This document shows positions 34,111 through 41,594 of a DNA stretch of 50,644 bases, one piece after another. Position 1 is the first letter of the stretch; the number at the start of each line of letters is the position of its first letter. The DNA lies in assembly GCA_002478685.1 (NCBI GenBank), contig DLPY01000070.1, positions 1 to 50,644 on the forward strand. Reading direction: 5' to 3'. Source of the stretch: Flavobacteriaceae bacterium UBA7446 (GTDB lineage Bacteria > Bacteroidota > Bacteroidia > Flavobacteriales > Flavobacteriaceae). Position numbers and translations under genes: made by a program. The notes below the pieces were generated by a model that worked only from the letters and a program-made list of their open reading frames with translations, was not told the origin of the DNA and did not search any database.

Positions 34111-34653
34111 TTGGAAGCTTATAACTACATAAAAGCCCTACATCTGATTTTTGTGATTACCTATTTTGCGGGGTTGTTCTATATCCCAAGACTCATGGTG
34201 TACCAAGTAGAAGCCGCAGCACGACCCAAAAATGAAGCTGAGATATTATTACCGCAATTTCAATTGATGATGCGGAGGTTATGGGTTATTATTACGGTGC
34301 CATCAGGGATTTTAGCGACGCTTTTTGCGGTGTGGTTGTTGGTTCTGATGCCCATTTGGCTCGCCCAACCATGGATGTGGGTAAAGCTTATTTTTGTGGG
34401 GTTATTGCTTTTGTATCATGCTAAAACCCATAAGCTATACAAAGAATTTTTGCGTGGCGAACATCGCTATAGTGTTACTTTTTTTCGCGTTTGGAATGAG
34501 GGCGCTACGCTGATTCTGTTTGCGGTGGTATTCCTTGCCATACTCAAAAACAGCCTAGATTGGGTTTTTGGAATCATTGGTTTGGCGGGTTTAGCATTAC
34601 TGCTGATGTTTGGAATCCGCCTTTACAAACGCTACCGAACCCCAAAACTGTAG
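34111..34653 (+). CDS. hemJ: Protoporphyrinogen oxidase HemJ (CopD-like family)
   Basis: This protein has about 180 residues and four to five membrane helices. Its N-terminus, EAYNYIKALHLIFVITYFAGLFYIPRL, contains the conserved His of HemJ, and later WMWVKLIFVGLLLLYH contains another. HemJ oxidises protoporphyrinogen IX in the membrane. There is no usable ATG: I prefer TTG at 34111, which gives the family-like start MEAYNYIK, over TTG at 34105. The first internal ATG would delete the first helix and its histidine. The gene follows hemH by 36 bases, completing the last steps of haem synthesis. Confidence 0.88.
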   Translation: MEAYNYIKALHLIFVITYFAGLFYIPRLMVYQVEAAARPKNEAEILLPQFQLMMRRLWVIITVPSGILATLFAVWLLVLMPIWLAQPWMWVKLIFVGLLLLYHAKTHKLYKEFLRGEHRYSVTFFRVWNEGATLILFAVVFLAILKNSLDWVFGIIGLAGLALLLMFGIRLYKRYRTPKL

Positions 34654-34657
34654 CCTA

Positions 34658-36097
34658 ATGCGGTTTCTATCTCTTCGTGCACGTATTTTTATTGCCCTTA
34701 TTTTTTTGGTAGTTGTTGCCTCGTTGCTCATTGCTGGCGTTACCATTTTTCAGTATAGTGAACAGTCCAACGCCTATCACGAACAACGCCTAGAGCGTAA
34801 AGAAAATCAGCTAAAAAAACGGATTACGTATTTACTTCAAGATGCTGCCACTAAAGTTACCCCAGAAAATCTAAGCACCATTTTTGAACCGCATAAGCAG
34901 CAAACGGCAGACGTGCTAAACATCAACTTTAGGATATATAGCCTTTCGGGGGTATTGATGTCGTCCACGCAGCTTATGGAAACTAACCCTGTTCATGTGC
35001 TTCCCAAAACGCTGTTAACACAATTGCAATCTAATCCCTTAGAGCATCTTATTGACGTTAGCACCACAGACGGCATTCGAATGCGCTCCTCCTACTTTTA
35101 TATTTTTGATCCAGATGGGTTGCCTCTTGCCATTTTAAATGTGCCGTATTTTGATGACGATTCACTCAGTTCTTTAGAATTAAATGCCTTTTTAGTTCGC
35201 TTGGTGCAGGTATATGTCGTTATGCTTATCATTGCCATTATTTTGGCGTTAATTGTATCTTCCTATATAACGCAGTCGCTCGAAACAATTAGCGTAAAGC
35301 TAAATCAAACCAAACTTGCCAAATCAAACACCAAAATTGAATTGACAAAAGCAAGTAAGGAAATATCGACTTTGGTAGAAGCCTATAATCACATGGTAGA
35401 TGAGTTGGAGCAAAGTGCTGTAAAACTTGCCAAATCGCAGCGAGAAGTTGCGTGGAGGGAGATGGCAAAACAGGTTGCACACGAAATCAAAAACCCGCTA
35501 ACGCCCATGCGATTGAGCATTCAACATTTTGAGCAACAAGTTGCCAAAGGGTCTTCTAAATGGAAGACGCAAGTGCACGAATTCAGCCAAACCCTGATTC
35601 AGCAAATTGATACGATGAGTGCCATTGCCTCGGCATTTTCTCAGTTTGCAGCCATGCCCACTGGGCAATCAGAGCGATTAAACGTAACGGTAACCGTTCA
35701 GCGCGCATTGGAATTGTATAAAGATGCGCCTATTGCTTTGAAAGCGGATGAAACGTATTACGCTCAACTTGATGCCACGCAATTGGTTCGGATTGTAAAT
35801 AACCTGATGAGCAATGCAATTGAAGCGTGCGCGGAGGTTAGTAAGCCAAGCATACTTGTACATCTTTTCGGAGACAAAAAAGCGGTTTGTTTGTCTGTAC
35901 AAGATAACGGCAAAGGCATTTCCGAAGCACTTCGTGATCGTATTTTTGAGCCCACGTTTACCACCAAAACAAGCGGCATGGGACTTGGATTGAGTATGGT
36001 GAAATCTATTGCAGAAGCCTATGGTGGCAAAGTACGATTTGAGTCAAACCCCGATGTGGCTACGCGATTTGAAGTTTGCTTTCCACGTATAGATTAA
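34658..36097 (+). CDS. NtrY-like sensor histidine kinase
   Basis: The start at 34658 (MRFLSLRARIFIALIFLVV) gives 479 residues. Two membrane helices (about 9-30 and 184-206) enclose a periplasmic sensor of about 150 residues. A HAMP-like linker follows, then the H-box VAHEIKNPLTPMRLSIQHFEQQV with His275. The ATPase part has NNLMSNAIEACAE, DNGKGISEALRDRIFEP and TSGMGLGLSMV. It is 5 bases after hemJ. No response regulator is adjacent, so its partner lies elsewhere. The ligand is unknown; a link to haem supply is inferred only from linkage. It ends in a 4-base overlap with the convergent gene. Confidence 0.93.
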   Translation: MRFLSLRARIFIALIFLVVVASLLIAGVTIFQYSEQSNAYHEQRLERKENQLKKRITYLLQDAATKVTPENLSTIFEPHKQQTADVLNINFRIYSLSGVLMSSTQLMETNPVHVLPKTLLTQLQSNPLEHLIDVSTTDGIRMRSSYFYIFDPDGLPLAILNVPYFDDDSLSSLELNAFLVRLVQVYVVMLIIAIILALIVSSYITQSLETISVKLNQTKLAKSNTKIELTKASKEISTLVEAYNHMVDELEQSAVKLAKSQREVAWREMAKQVAHEIKNPLTPMRLSIQHFEQQVAKGSSKWKTQVHEFSQTLIQQIDTMSAIASAFSQFAAMPTGQSERLNVTVTVQRALELYKDAPIALKADETYYAQLDATQLVRIVNNLMSNAIEACAEVSKPSILVHLFGDKKAVCLSVQDNGKGISEALRDRIFEPTFTTKTSGMGLGLSMVKSIAEAYGGKVRFESNPDVATRFEVCFPRID

Positions 36098-36825
36098 GGC
36101 AGAACGGAAGCTTTAATTTTTTCTTCCAACTGACGCAATGTATCTGCAACACCCTCTTTTGGAATGGCAATTGGAGGATGCACTTTTAGTATCATTTTTG
36201 TGCCAATACCCAACGGGAATAATCCATGTCGGGAAATTTTCCATGAATGATTTATGGTAACCCCCAACAGTTTTGCATTTGGCATAACCTTGGCTAGCTG
36301 CATTAACCCAGCATATCGAAATGGGCGAGGCTCATGGTTTCTACTTCGTGTTCCTTCAGGAAAAATTACGGCACTCCGACGCGTTGCGGCAAGTTGTTCT
36401 CCAAACGCTTTGATTTTTTCTATCGCTTGTTTTGGATTTTTTCTATCGATGAGTACTGAACCGCCATGCTTTAGGTTAAACGAAATGCTTGGTATGCCTT
36501 TTCCGAGCTCTTGTTTTCCAACAAATTTAGGGTGAACTTTTCTAAAATACCAAATGAGTGGTGGGATGTCATAGGTGCTTTGGTGGTTGGAAACTATAAT
36601 ATAGGATTGATTTTTTTCTAATGCAAAGGGCATATCAAAAACAAAACGAGTACCTATAATGTTGAGACATTTTAAAAGAAATAAATTAAGCACATCAACA
36701 CTTTTTTTATGCGCTTGATAGCCAAACAAAAAACACAAGCGTTGCAGGCCGTCAAACAGTAAAAGAATACTCCCAAAAACAAGGTAGTACAATGCGCTAA
36801 GCGGATAAGAAAGGAGCCTAGCCAT
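36094..36825 (-). CDS. plsC: 1-acyl-sn-glycerol-3-phosphate acyltransferase (PlsC family)
   Basis: The 243-residue protein has N-terminal hydrophobic segments (about residues 5-35) and the acyltransferase motifs IVSNHQSTYDIP (the HX4D motif as HQSTYD), SISFNLKHGGSVLIDR and FPEGTRSRNHE. It transfers an acyl chain to lysophosphatidate in membrane lipid synthesis. Several PlsC paralogues are usual in Bacteroidota, so the symbol is provisional. It converges with the kinase gene with a 4-base overlap and lies 8 bases after the bacilliredoxin gene in the same direction. Confidence 0.9.
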   Translation of the reverse strand: MARLLSYPLSALYYLVFGSILLLFDGLQRLCFLFGYQAHKKSVDVLNLFLLKCLNIIGTRFVFDMPFALEKNQSYIIVSNHQSTYDIPPLIWYFRKVHPKFVGKQELGKGIPSISFNLKHGGSVLIDRKNPKQAIEKIKAFGEQLAATRRSAVIFPEGTRSRNHEPRPFRYAGLMQLAKVMPNAKLLGVTINHSWKISRHGLFPLGIGTKMILKVHPPIAIPKEGVADTLRQLEEKIKASVLP

Positions 36826-36833
36826 GGTATAAT

Positions 36834-37244
36834 TTAGCAGTGTGCGCTATATGCTTCTCTAAGGTTTTCAGCAATAAGTTCTGCAGGGCGTCCCTCAATG
36901 TGATGACGTTCTAACATATGTACCAATTCACCATCTTTAAAAAGGGCAATACTTGGTGAAGATGGAGGAAAAGGCACCATTTGACTGCGTGCTTCCGCAG
37001 TAGCCTCTTTATCTACACCTGCAAAAACAGTAATGAGTTGTTCAGGTGATTTATCGTTGGCAAGTGACATACGCGCACCTGGGCGTGCATTGGCGGCTGC
37101 ACATCCGCAAACCGAATTGACAACCACAAGTGTGGTGCCACTTTTGTTTAATGCTAAAGCTACGCTTTCGGCAGTGGTACATTGGGTAAAGCCTACGGCA
37201 GTTAGCTCGTCGCGCATGGGTTGAACAATTTCAGCAGGGTACAT
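36834..37244 (-). CDS. BrxA/BrxB-family bacilliredoxin
   Basis: The start at 37244 (MYPAEIVQPMRDEL) gives 136 residues, the family size; the longer frame adds 19 residues. The active site is the CGC motif in VNSVCGCAAANARPG, characteristic of the BrxA/YphP group. FAGVDKEATAEAR and ALFKDGELVHMLERHHIEG fill out the thioredoxin-like fold. It reduces bacillithiol-protein mixed disulfides, so its presence suggests that this organism uses bacillithiol, as some Bacteroidota do. It lies 41 bases after a methyltransferase gene in the same direction. Confidence 0.93.
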   Translation of the reverse strand: MYPAEIVQPMRDELTAVGFTQCTTAESVALALNKSGTTLVVVNSVCGCAAANARPGARMSLANDKSPEQLITVFAGVDKEATAEARSQMVPFPPSSPSIALFKDGELVHMLERHHIEGRPAELIAENLREAYSAHC

Positions 37245-37285
37245 AGCATTCAATTTAAAGGACAAAGATAAGGAAGCTAGTGGAT

Positions 37286-37804
37286 TTATGCACGTTCGCA
37301 ATATACCATATAATAGCGCGGCGTGATGTAGCGCAACAATGGACGAATGCCAATCTTTTTATAATCGGGCGAAGCCCAACGCATTGAGTCCTTTATTACC
37401 CAACCGCTTTTTTCGAGTAAAAAATCAAATTGTTTTTGTTCAAATTCGTGATAATGCTTATCCCAATCGTCTTTGTTGTTCCAATAGGCACGCGCAAACC
37501 ACAATTTTAGGGGCACCGAAGCAATGAGTTTATTGCAATTTACTTGGCTTAAGATGTTATACGGTGCCAACATATGTTCAAAAATTTCAAAAGCAGTAAC
37601 ACAATCTACATCGGTATTGAGATAGGTATGGTAATCGGTATCTAAGTTTTCTCCTTTGGTGTTTTGAACACTATAACCAGCAGTTGTTAAAAATGCTGAA
37701 AGGGCATTGGGAGTTCCCAAGTCTAGCAAAGAGGCGTTTTTAGGTAAGTGCTTTTTTACAAATCCGCGTGTTCTTTTAAATCTACGGGTTTCGGGTGTGT
37801 ACAT
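37286..37804 (-). CDS. SAM-dependent methyltransferase-like protein
   Basis: This 172-residue protein shows a class I methyltransferase core: ASLLDLGTPNALSAFLTTAGY (motif I region), an acidic strand end GENLDTDYH, and DCVTAFEIFEHMLAPYNIL, which fits the post-motif region of methyltransferase type 11/12 proteins. Motif I is GTPN rather than the usual GxGxG, so SAM binding is likely but not certain. No target can be inferred. It is divergent from the TerB-DnaJ gene and upstream of the bacilliredoxin and acyltransferase genes in one direction. Confidence 0.8.
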   Translation of the reverse strand: MYTPETRRFKRTRGFVKKHLPKNASLLDLGTPNALSAFLTTAGYSVQNTKGENLDTDYHTYLNTDVDCVTAFEIFEHMLAPYNILSQVNCNKLIASVPLKLWFARAYWNNKDDWDKHYHEFEQKQFDFLLEKSGWVIKDSMRWASPDYKKIGIRPLLRYITPRYYMVYCERA

Positions 37805-37856
37805 CCTATGGATTAAATTTATGCTAAAGTAAATTAAATCCGCCTAAAATCCTTCG

Positions 37857-37864
37857 TACTTTTG
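37857..37864 (+). promoter_or_regulatory. -7 promoter motif (TACTTTTG) almost touching the TerB-DnaJ start
   Basis: TACTTTTG fits TAnnTTTG and ends 4 bases before the ATG at 37869. With the usual spacing, transcription would begin at or next to the start codon, giving a leaderless or nearly leaderless mRNA. Confidence 0.45.
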
Positions 37865-37868
37865 CACG

Positions 37869-38585
37869 ATGCGATGGTTATTAGCTTTTATAGGCTATAT
37901 GGTGTTTCGGTTTCCAGGGGCATTTTTGGGCTTTTTTTTGGGTACTATTTTAGGGGCGGGGAGTAGTGGACGAATTAGAACTTCTTTTCAAACTACACGG
38001 GTTTCTGCTCAGGAATTTGAACTTCGTTTGCTGGCATTGGCAAGCATGGTTATCAAAGCCGATGGCAAAGCTACACAGTCCGAGTTGAATTATGTGCGGG
38101 CACAGTTTGTACAGTTTTTTGGAAAAGATAGGGCAAACGAGATATTTAGAATTTACAATGCCGAATTTAAAAAATCGGGGGTTACTGCAATGGAAATAGG
38201 GCAGTTTTTGGTAACCCGTACCCGTTATGAAGCACGACTACAAATGCTCGACTTTTTGTTTCGCATTGCCAAAGCCGATGGAAACGTATCACCTGTAGAA
38301 GTTAGAAAGCTCAGCGAAATTGCAGGCTATATGCGCATTAGCGCAGCAGACTTTAATAGCATTAAAGCCATGTTTGTTGCTCAAACCGACAGCGCATACA
38401 CAATTTTAGAAGTATCTAAGTCTTCGACAGATGCAGAAATTAAGAAAGCATATCGAGATTTGGTTAAAAAACATCATCCCGATAGAGTTCGTAACTTAGG
38501 GCCTGGAGCCGAAAAGGCAGCCAAAGAAAAGTTTCAGCGCATACAAGAAGCATACGAAGCCATCAAAAACGAACGCGGATTTTAA
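37869..38585 (+). CDS. TerB-like and J-domain (DnaJ) protein
   Basis: This 238-residue protein starts with a short hydrophobic glycine-rich segment (about residues 8-32, a likely membrane anchor). A TerB-like helical domain (about 55-160) holds two related halves, LALASMVIKADGKATQSELNYV and FLFRIAKADGNVSPVEVRKL. The C-terminal J-domain (about 175-238) has the essential HPD in KKHHPDRVRN. This is the DjlA-type layout, in which a membrane-anchored co-chaperone recruits DnaK. It lies 5 bases before a HupE/UreJ-like gene. Confidence 0.93.
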   Translation: MRWLLAFIGYMVFRFPGAFLGFFLGTILGAGSSGRIRTSFQTTRVSAQEFELRLLALASMVIKADGKATQSELNYVRAQFVQFFGKDRANEIFRIYNAEFKKSGVTAMEIGQFLVTRTRYEARLQMLDFLFRIAKADGNVSPVEVRKLSEIAGYMRISAADFNSIKAMFVAQTDSAYTILEVSKSSTDAEIKKAYRDLVKKHHPDRVRNLGPGAEKAAKEKFQRIQEAYEAIKNERGF

Positions 38586-38590
38586 TACTT

Positions 38591-39169
38591 ATGGACGATT
38601 TTCTTTTTTACACTAAACTTGGTTTAAACCACATTTTAGATCCCAATGCCTTTGACCATCTCCTGTTTTTGGTGGTGCTTACCTTACCGTATTTATACAA
38701 GCAATTACATCAATTGGTGCTCATGGTCACCGTCTTTACCATAGGGCATACGGTTTCGCTTTGGGCAGCATCGGCGGGCATTGTGCATATTTCGCCATCC
38801 TTGATTGAGTTCCTCATTCCCATTACCATTTTGCTAACTGCCTTTCATGTGTTGTATTGGAACAATGCCATTTCCGCAAAATCATCTACCCCATTTACGC
38901 TACTAGCGGTGTTTTTTGGTATCATTCACGGACTGGGATTTTCCAATTATTTTTCGATGGTCTTTGCCGATAAAGGCATTGGTTTACCGCTGCTGTATTT
39001 TACACTTGGCATTGAGACTGCTCAAATTATAGCGGTTATTGCCGTTGTTTTTCTCAATACGGCACTAAGTCGTTTGGGTGTTTTAAAGCGTGACCGGATG
39101 CTTGTGGGCAGTAGTATAATTATCGGTATTTTGGTACCCATTTTGATTTCATCTGCAAACGCACTATGA
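38591..39169 (+). CDS. HupE/UreJ-like membrane protein
   Basis: The 192-residue protein has six to seven hydrophobic segments and the family's ILDPNAFDHLLFLVVLTL, FTIGHTVSLWAA and FFGIIHGLGFSNYF motifs, with the conserved His and Asp residues that could bind nickel or another metal. HupE and UreJ proteins move metal ions, but no hydrogenase or urease is seen here, so the substrate is open. It is 5 bases after the TerB-DnaJ gene and overlaps the dCMP deaminase gene by 4 bases. Confidence 0.85.
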   Translation: MDDFLFYTKLGLNHILDPNAFDHLLFLVVLTLPYLYKQLHQLVLMVTVFTIGHTVSLWAASAGIVHISPSLIEFLIPITILLTAFHVLYWNNAISAKSSTPFTLLAVFFGIIHGLGFSNYFSMVFADKGIGLPLLYFTLGIETAQIIAVIAVVFLNTALSRLGVLKRDRMLVGSSIIIGILVPILISSANAL

Positions 39170-39597
39170 CAAAAGCTGCCAAAAAACAACTTCGCTACGA
39201 CATTGCCTATATGCGTATGGCAATGGAATGGGCACAACTTTCGCATTGTGAACGCAAAAAAGTGGGTGCCTTAATTGTGAAAGATCGGATGATTATTTCA
39301 GACGGATATAACGGTACACCAACTGGCTTTGAAAACGAATGCGAGGACGAAGACCATTACACCAAATGGTATGTGCTTCATGCTGAGGCAAATGCCATTA
39401 TGAAGGTAGCGTCTTCTACGCAGTCTTGTGCCGGTGCAACGCTCTATATCACACTTTCGCCGTGTAAAGAATGCAGCAAACTTATCCATCAAGCGGGTAT
39501 AAAACGAGTAGTTTACGCCACGGCCTACAAAGATTCTTCCGGATTAGATTTTTTGGAACGAGCAGGTGTGGAGTTAGTTGCTCTACCTCAGGATTGA
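39166..39597 (+). CDS. dCMP deaminase
   Basis: This 143-residue zinc enzyme deaminates dCMP to dUMP for thymidylate synthesis. The zinc and catalytic motifs are LHAEANAI (His72, Glu74) and SPCKECSKLI (Cys100, Cys103). The N-terminal SHCERKKVGALIV segment and the VNGTPxGF-like NGTPTGFENECED loop fit the deoxycytidylate subgroup rather than cytidine deaminase. It shares the ATGA overlap with the preceding gene and ends 10 bases inside the convergent 67-residue gene. Confidence 0.94.
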   Translation: MTKAAKKQLRYDIAYMRMAMEWAQLSHCERKKVGALIVKDRMIISDGYNGTPTGFENECEDEDHYTKWYVLHAEANAIMKVASSTQSCAGATLYITLSPCKECSKLIHQAGIKRVVYATAYKDSSGLDFLERAGVELVALPQD

Positions 39598-39791
39598 TTC
39601 TTGATTTTCTTTTGAATTTTTAGAGCGATTTTTAAAATCACAAGCAATATAATGGCACACAAACTCGCACCAACTCCAACAGTAGCAGCAAAACTATCGC
39701 CTTCTAGGGGCGCTTCAAAATCAATATGAAAAACATTAAAAACAAGCAGTCCAGCGGCGAGTGCTAAAAAAACATAAATCAGAATTTTCAT
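39588..39791 (-). CDS. Small membrane protein of unknown function, 67 residues
   Basis: This protein has two hydrophobic helices (about residues 2-22 and 38-58) separated by a short acidic loop, and a lysine-rich C-terminal tail (LKIALKIQKKIKNQS) that should face the cytoplasm. I do not recognise a family. It converges with the dCMP deaminase gene with a 10-base overlap and is transcribed away from the cold-shock gene. A real gene is supported by its membrane-protein design and clean start. Confidence 0.6.
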   Translation of the reverse strand: MKILIYVFLALAAGLLVFNVFHIDFEAPLEGDSFAATVGVGASLCAIILLVILKIALKIQKKIKNQS

Positions 39792-39905
39792 AATTTAATT
39801 TTAAATAATTTACGATAGCAATCAAAAATTTTAAACAAATATAGCTAAGTATTTGTCACAATTATTATTGGAGATTTAGTTTAGGATAGAAATATAATTT
39901 ACTCA

Positions 39906-39952
39906 ATATGGTTTAAATCTAAATAATTGTTGTAATCTTGCTTAAACTATAT
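39906..39952 (+). promoter_or_regulatory. Inverted repeat ahead of the cold-shock gene
   Basis: ATATGGTTTAA (39906-39916) and TTAAACTATAT (39942-39952) are inverted copies that pair fully in RNA if one G-U pair is allowed. The second arm ends 4 bases before the start codon at 39957. In RNA the hairpin would cover the ribosome entry region; in DNA it could be an operator. A weak -7-like TAATCTTG lies between the arms, and if that is the promoter the left arm is not transcribed. Confidence 0.4.
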
Positions 39953-39956
39953 TTTT

Positions 39957-40145
39957 ATGCAAGGTACTGTTAAATTTTTCAACGAGTCAAAAGGGTTTGG
40001 CTTTATAACTACTGACTCAGGAGAGGATGTTTTTGTACACATTAGCGCGTTAGATGGTCTTTCAATCAACGAAGGCGATAGTGTTACATTTGAAGTTGTT
40101 GATGGAAAAAGAGGCAAGGCGGCAAGCGACGTAAAACTTGCTTAA
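39957..40145 (+). CDS. cspA: Cold-shock domain protein
   Basis: The 62-residue protein is a single cold-shock domain with RNP1 KGFGFIT (about residues 12-18) and RNP2 VFVHIS (about 25-30), beginning MQGTVKFFNESKGFG. It binds single-stranded RNA or DNA. It is a few residues shorter than typical Csp proteins, with an abrupt end after SDVKLA. It is monocistronic, with an inverted repeat covering its promoter or leader. Confidence 0.95.
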   Translation: MQGTVKFFNESKGFGFITTDSGEDVFVHISALDGLSINEGDSVTFEVVDGKRGKAASDVKLA

Positions 40146-40188
40146 CCCTTTTTTCAAAGTTTTTTCAGTATTTCAGTTTCTTTTTCGA

Positions 40189-40761
40189 CTAGTGAAATAG
40201 TTGCTGCAAATTTCCAGCAAATAGCTTTACGGCAATTGCCATAAGTACTACACCAAAAATTTTACGGATAATATTAATACCTGATTGTCCTAAAACACGC
40301 TCTATGCTTTTAGATGATTTTAAAACCGTGTAAACGATTGCGATGTTGATGACAATGGCAAAGATGATATTCGCAACATCATACTCTGCTCGAAGCGATA
40401 GCAACGAAGTGAGCGTTCCTGCACCTGCAATAAGAGGGAAGGCTATTGGCACTATAGATGCTGTTTCGGACGATTCATCTTTGTATAGCTGAATGCCCAA
40501 AATCATTTCGAGTGCTAAAAAGAAAATAATTAGTGCACCTGCAACTGCAAAGGAATTCACATCAATACCTATTAACTTTAGTATACTTTCACCTAAGAAA
40601 AGGAATCCAATCATGATAACTCCTGCTACAAGCGAGGCCTTTTCGGATTGAATATGTCCTACTTTTTGACGAAGTCCAATAATAATCGGTGTGCTGCCAA
40701 TAATATCAATTACGGCAAAAAGCACCATAGTACACGTGATGATTTCTTTCAAACTAAACAT
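40189..40761 (-). CDS. MarC-family membrane protein
   Basis: The 190-residue protein has six hydrophobic segments and the MarC-like patterns FAVIDIIGSTPIIIGL, FLFLGESILKLIGIDVNSFAVAGALI and IVPIAFPLIAGAGTLTSLL. Members are annotated as integral membrane proteins of unknown transport function; an early link to multiple antibiotic resistance was not upheld, as far as I know. It is divergent from the DUF3109 gene and ends 44 bases from the cold-shock gene. Confidence 0.92.
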   Translation of the reverse strand: MFSLKEIITCTMVLFAVIDIIGSTPIIIGLRQKVGHIQSEKASLVAGVIMIGFLFLGESILKLIGIDVNSFAVAGALIIFFLALEMILGIQLYKDESSETASIVPIAFPLIAGAGTLTSLLSLRAEYDVANIIFAIVINIAIVYTVLKSSKSIERVLGQSGINIIRKIFGVVLMAIAVKLFAGNLQQLFH

Positions 40762-40808
40762 GGGTTAAAGATACTTTTTTTGTGCAATCAAAATTGTAGT
40801 TTAGCTGT

Positions 40809-41420
40809 ATGTTCCAGTTAGGTAAAACCTTGGTTTCCGAGGCGCTTTTTGAACAAGCGTTTACGTGCGACTTATCGGCGTGCAAAGGCGCATGTTGCGT
40901 TGAGGGCGAGGCAGGTGCACCCTTAGAATTGGAAGAAATTGAACAATTGAAAGCCCATTGGAATGAGGTTAAATCTTATTTGACCCCAGAAGGGGTTGTT
41001 GCGCTACAGGCACAAGGAGTTGCTACTCAAAACGCTTTTAAAGAATGGGAAACACCACTCATAGACGGCAAGGCGTGTGCCTACATCAATTACGACGACA
41101 AAGGCATTGCGCAATGTGGTATTGAACAAGCACATCGCAATGGTGACACTACATTGCAGAAACCGATTTCGTGTCATTTGTATCCCGTTCGACTAAAAAA
41201 CTACAGTGCCTTTGTAGCTGTTAATTACCATGACTGGGCTATTTGCCGTTCGGGTTGTGATTTGGGTAAGGCGTTGAAGCGTCCGTTGTACCAATTTGTA
41301 GAAAAAGCATTGGTAAGAAAATTTGGTCAAGCGTGGTATAATGACTTGCAGCAGGCGGCTCAAGAATTTGCGGCGCAACAAAAAAATAGTAAACGGTCTT
41401 CCCATAAGACATTTTTATAA
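40809..41420 (+). CDS. DUF3109-family protein, cysteine-rich
   Basis: This 203-residue protein has an N-terminal cysteine cluster CDLSACKGACC (Cys20, Cys25, Cys29, Cys30), further cysteines in GKACAYI, AQCGIEQAH, KPISCHLYPVR and AICRSGCDLG, and the closing helices PLYQFVEKALVRKFG. This is the DUF3109 pattern, related in cysteine spacing to zinc- or iron-sulfur-binding proteins (the YkgJ-like group), so metal binding is likely. Function is unknown. It is transcribed alone, with a probable terminator about 80 bases downstream. Confidence 0.88.
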   Translation: MFQLGKTLVSEALFEQAFTCDLSACKGACCVEGEAGAPLELEEIEQLKAHWNEVKSYLTPEGVVALQAQGVATQNAFKEWETPLIDGKACAYINYDDKGIAQCGIEQAHRNGDTTLQKPISCHLYPVRLKNYSAFVAVNYHDWAICRSGCDLGKALKRPLYQFVEKALVRKFGQAWYNDLQQAAQEFAAQQKNSKRSSHKTFL

Positions 41421-41498
41421 AGTGCTTTAAATCAGCATATTATAATTTATGTTTTCATCAAATTTTTGTAAGGAAAACCTTAGTTTTTGTTAAAAACT

Positions 41499-41527
41499 AA
41501 AAGGCATTGTGGAAAAGTATGCCTTTT
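41499..41527 (+). terminator. Probable terminator hairpin after the DUF3109 gene
   Basis: AAAAGGCAT (41499-41507) pairs with ATGCCTTTT (41519-41527) across an 11-base loop and runs into a T-rich tail (ATTTGTCCTTAATTTTT). It lies 79 bases after the DUF3109 stop and 68 bases before nrdB. The A-rich left arm and T-rich right arm allow it to work in either direction, but only the plus direction has an upstream gene. Confidence 0.65.
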
Positions 41528-41594
41528 ATTTGTCCTTAATTTTTGGAACATTTGTAGTGCAATAAGTATCCCAATTTAACATTTAAAAAAAATT

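Noticed and set aside
40160..40190. Inverted TATTTCA...TGAAATA after the cold-shock gene as a terminator
   Set aside because: A 7-bp AT-only stem with an 18-base loop and no T tail is not convincing.
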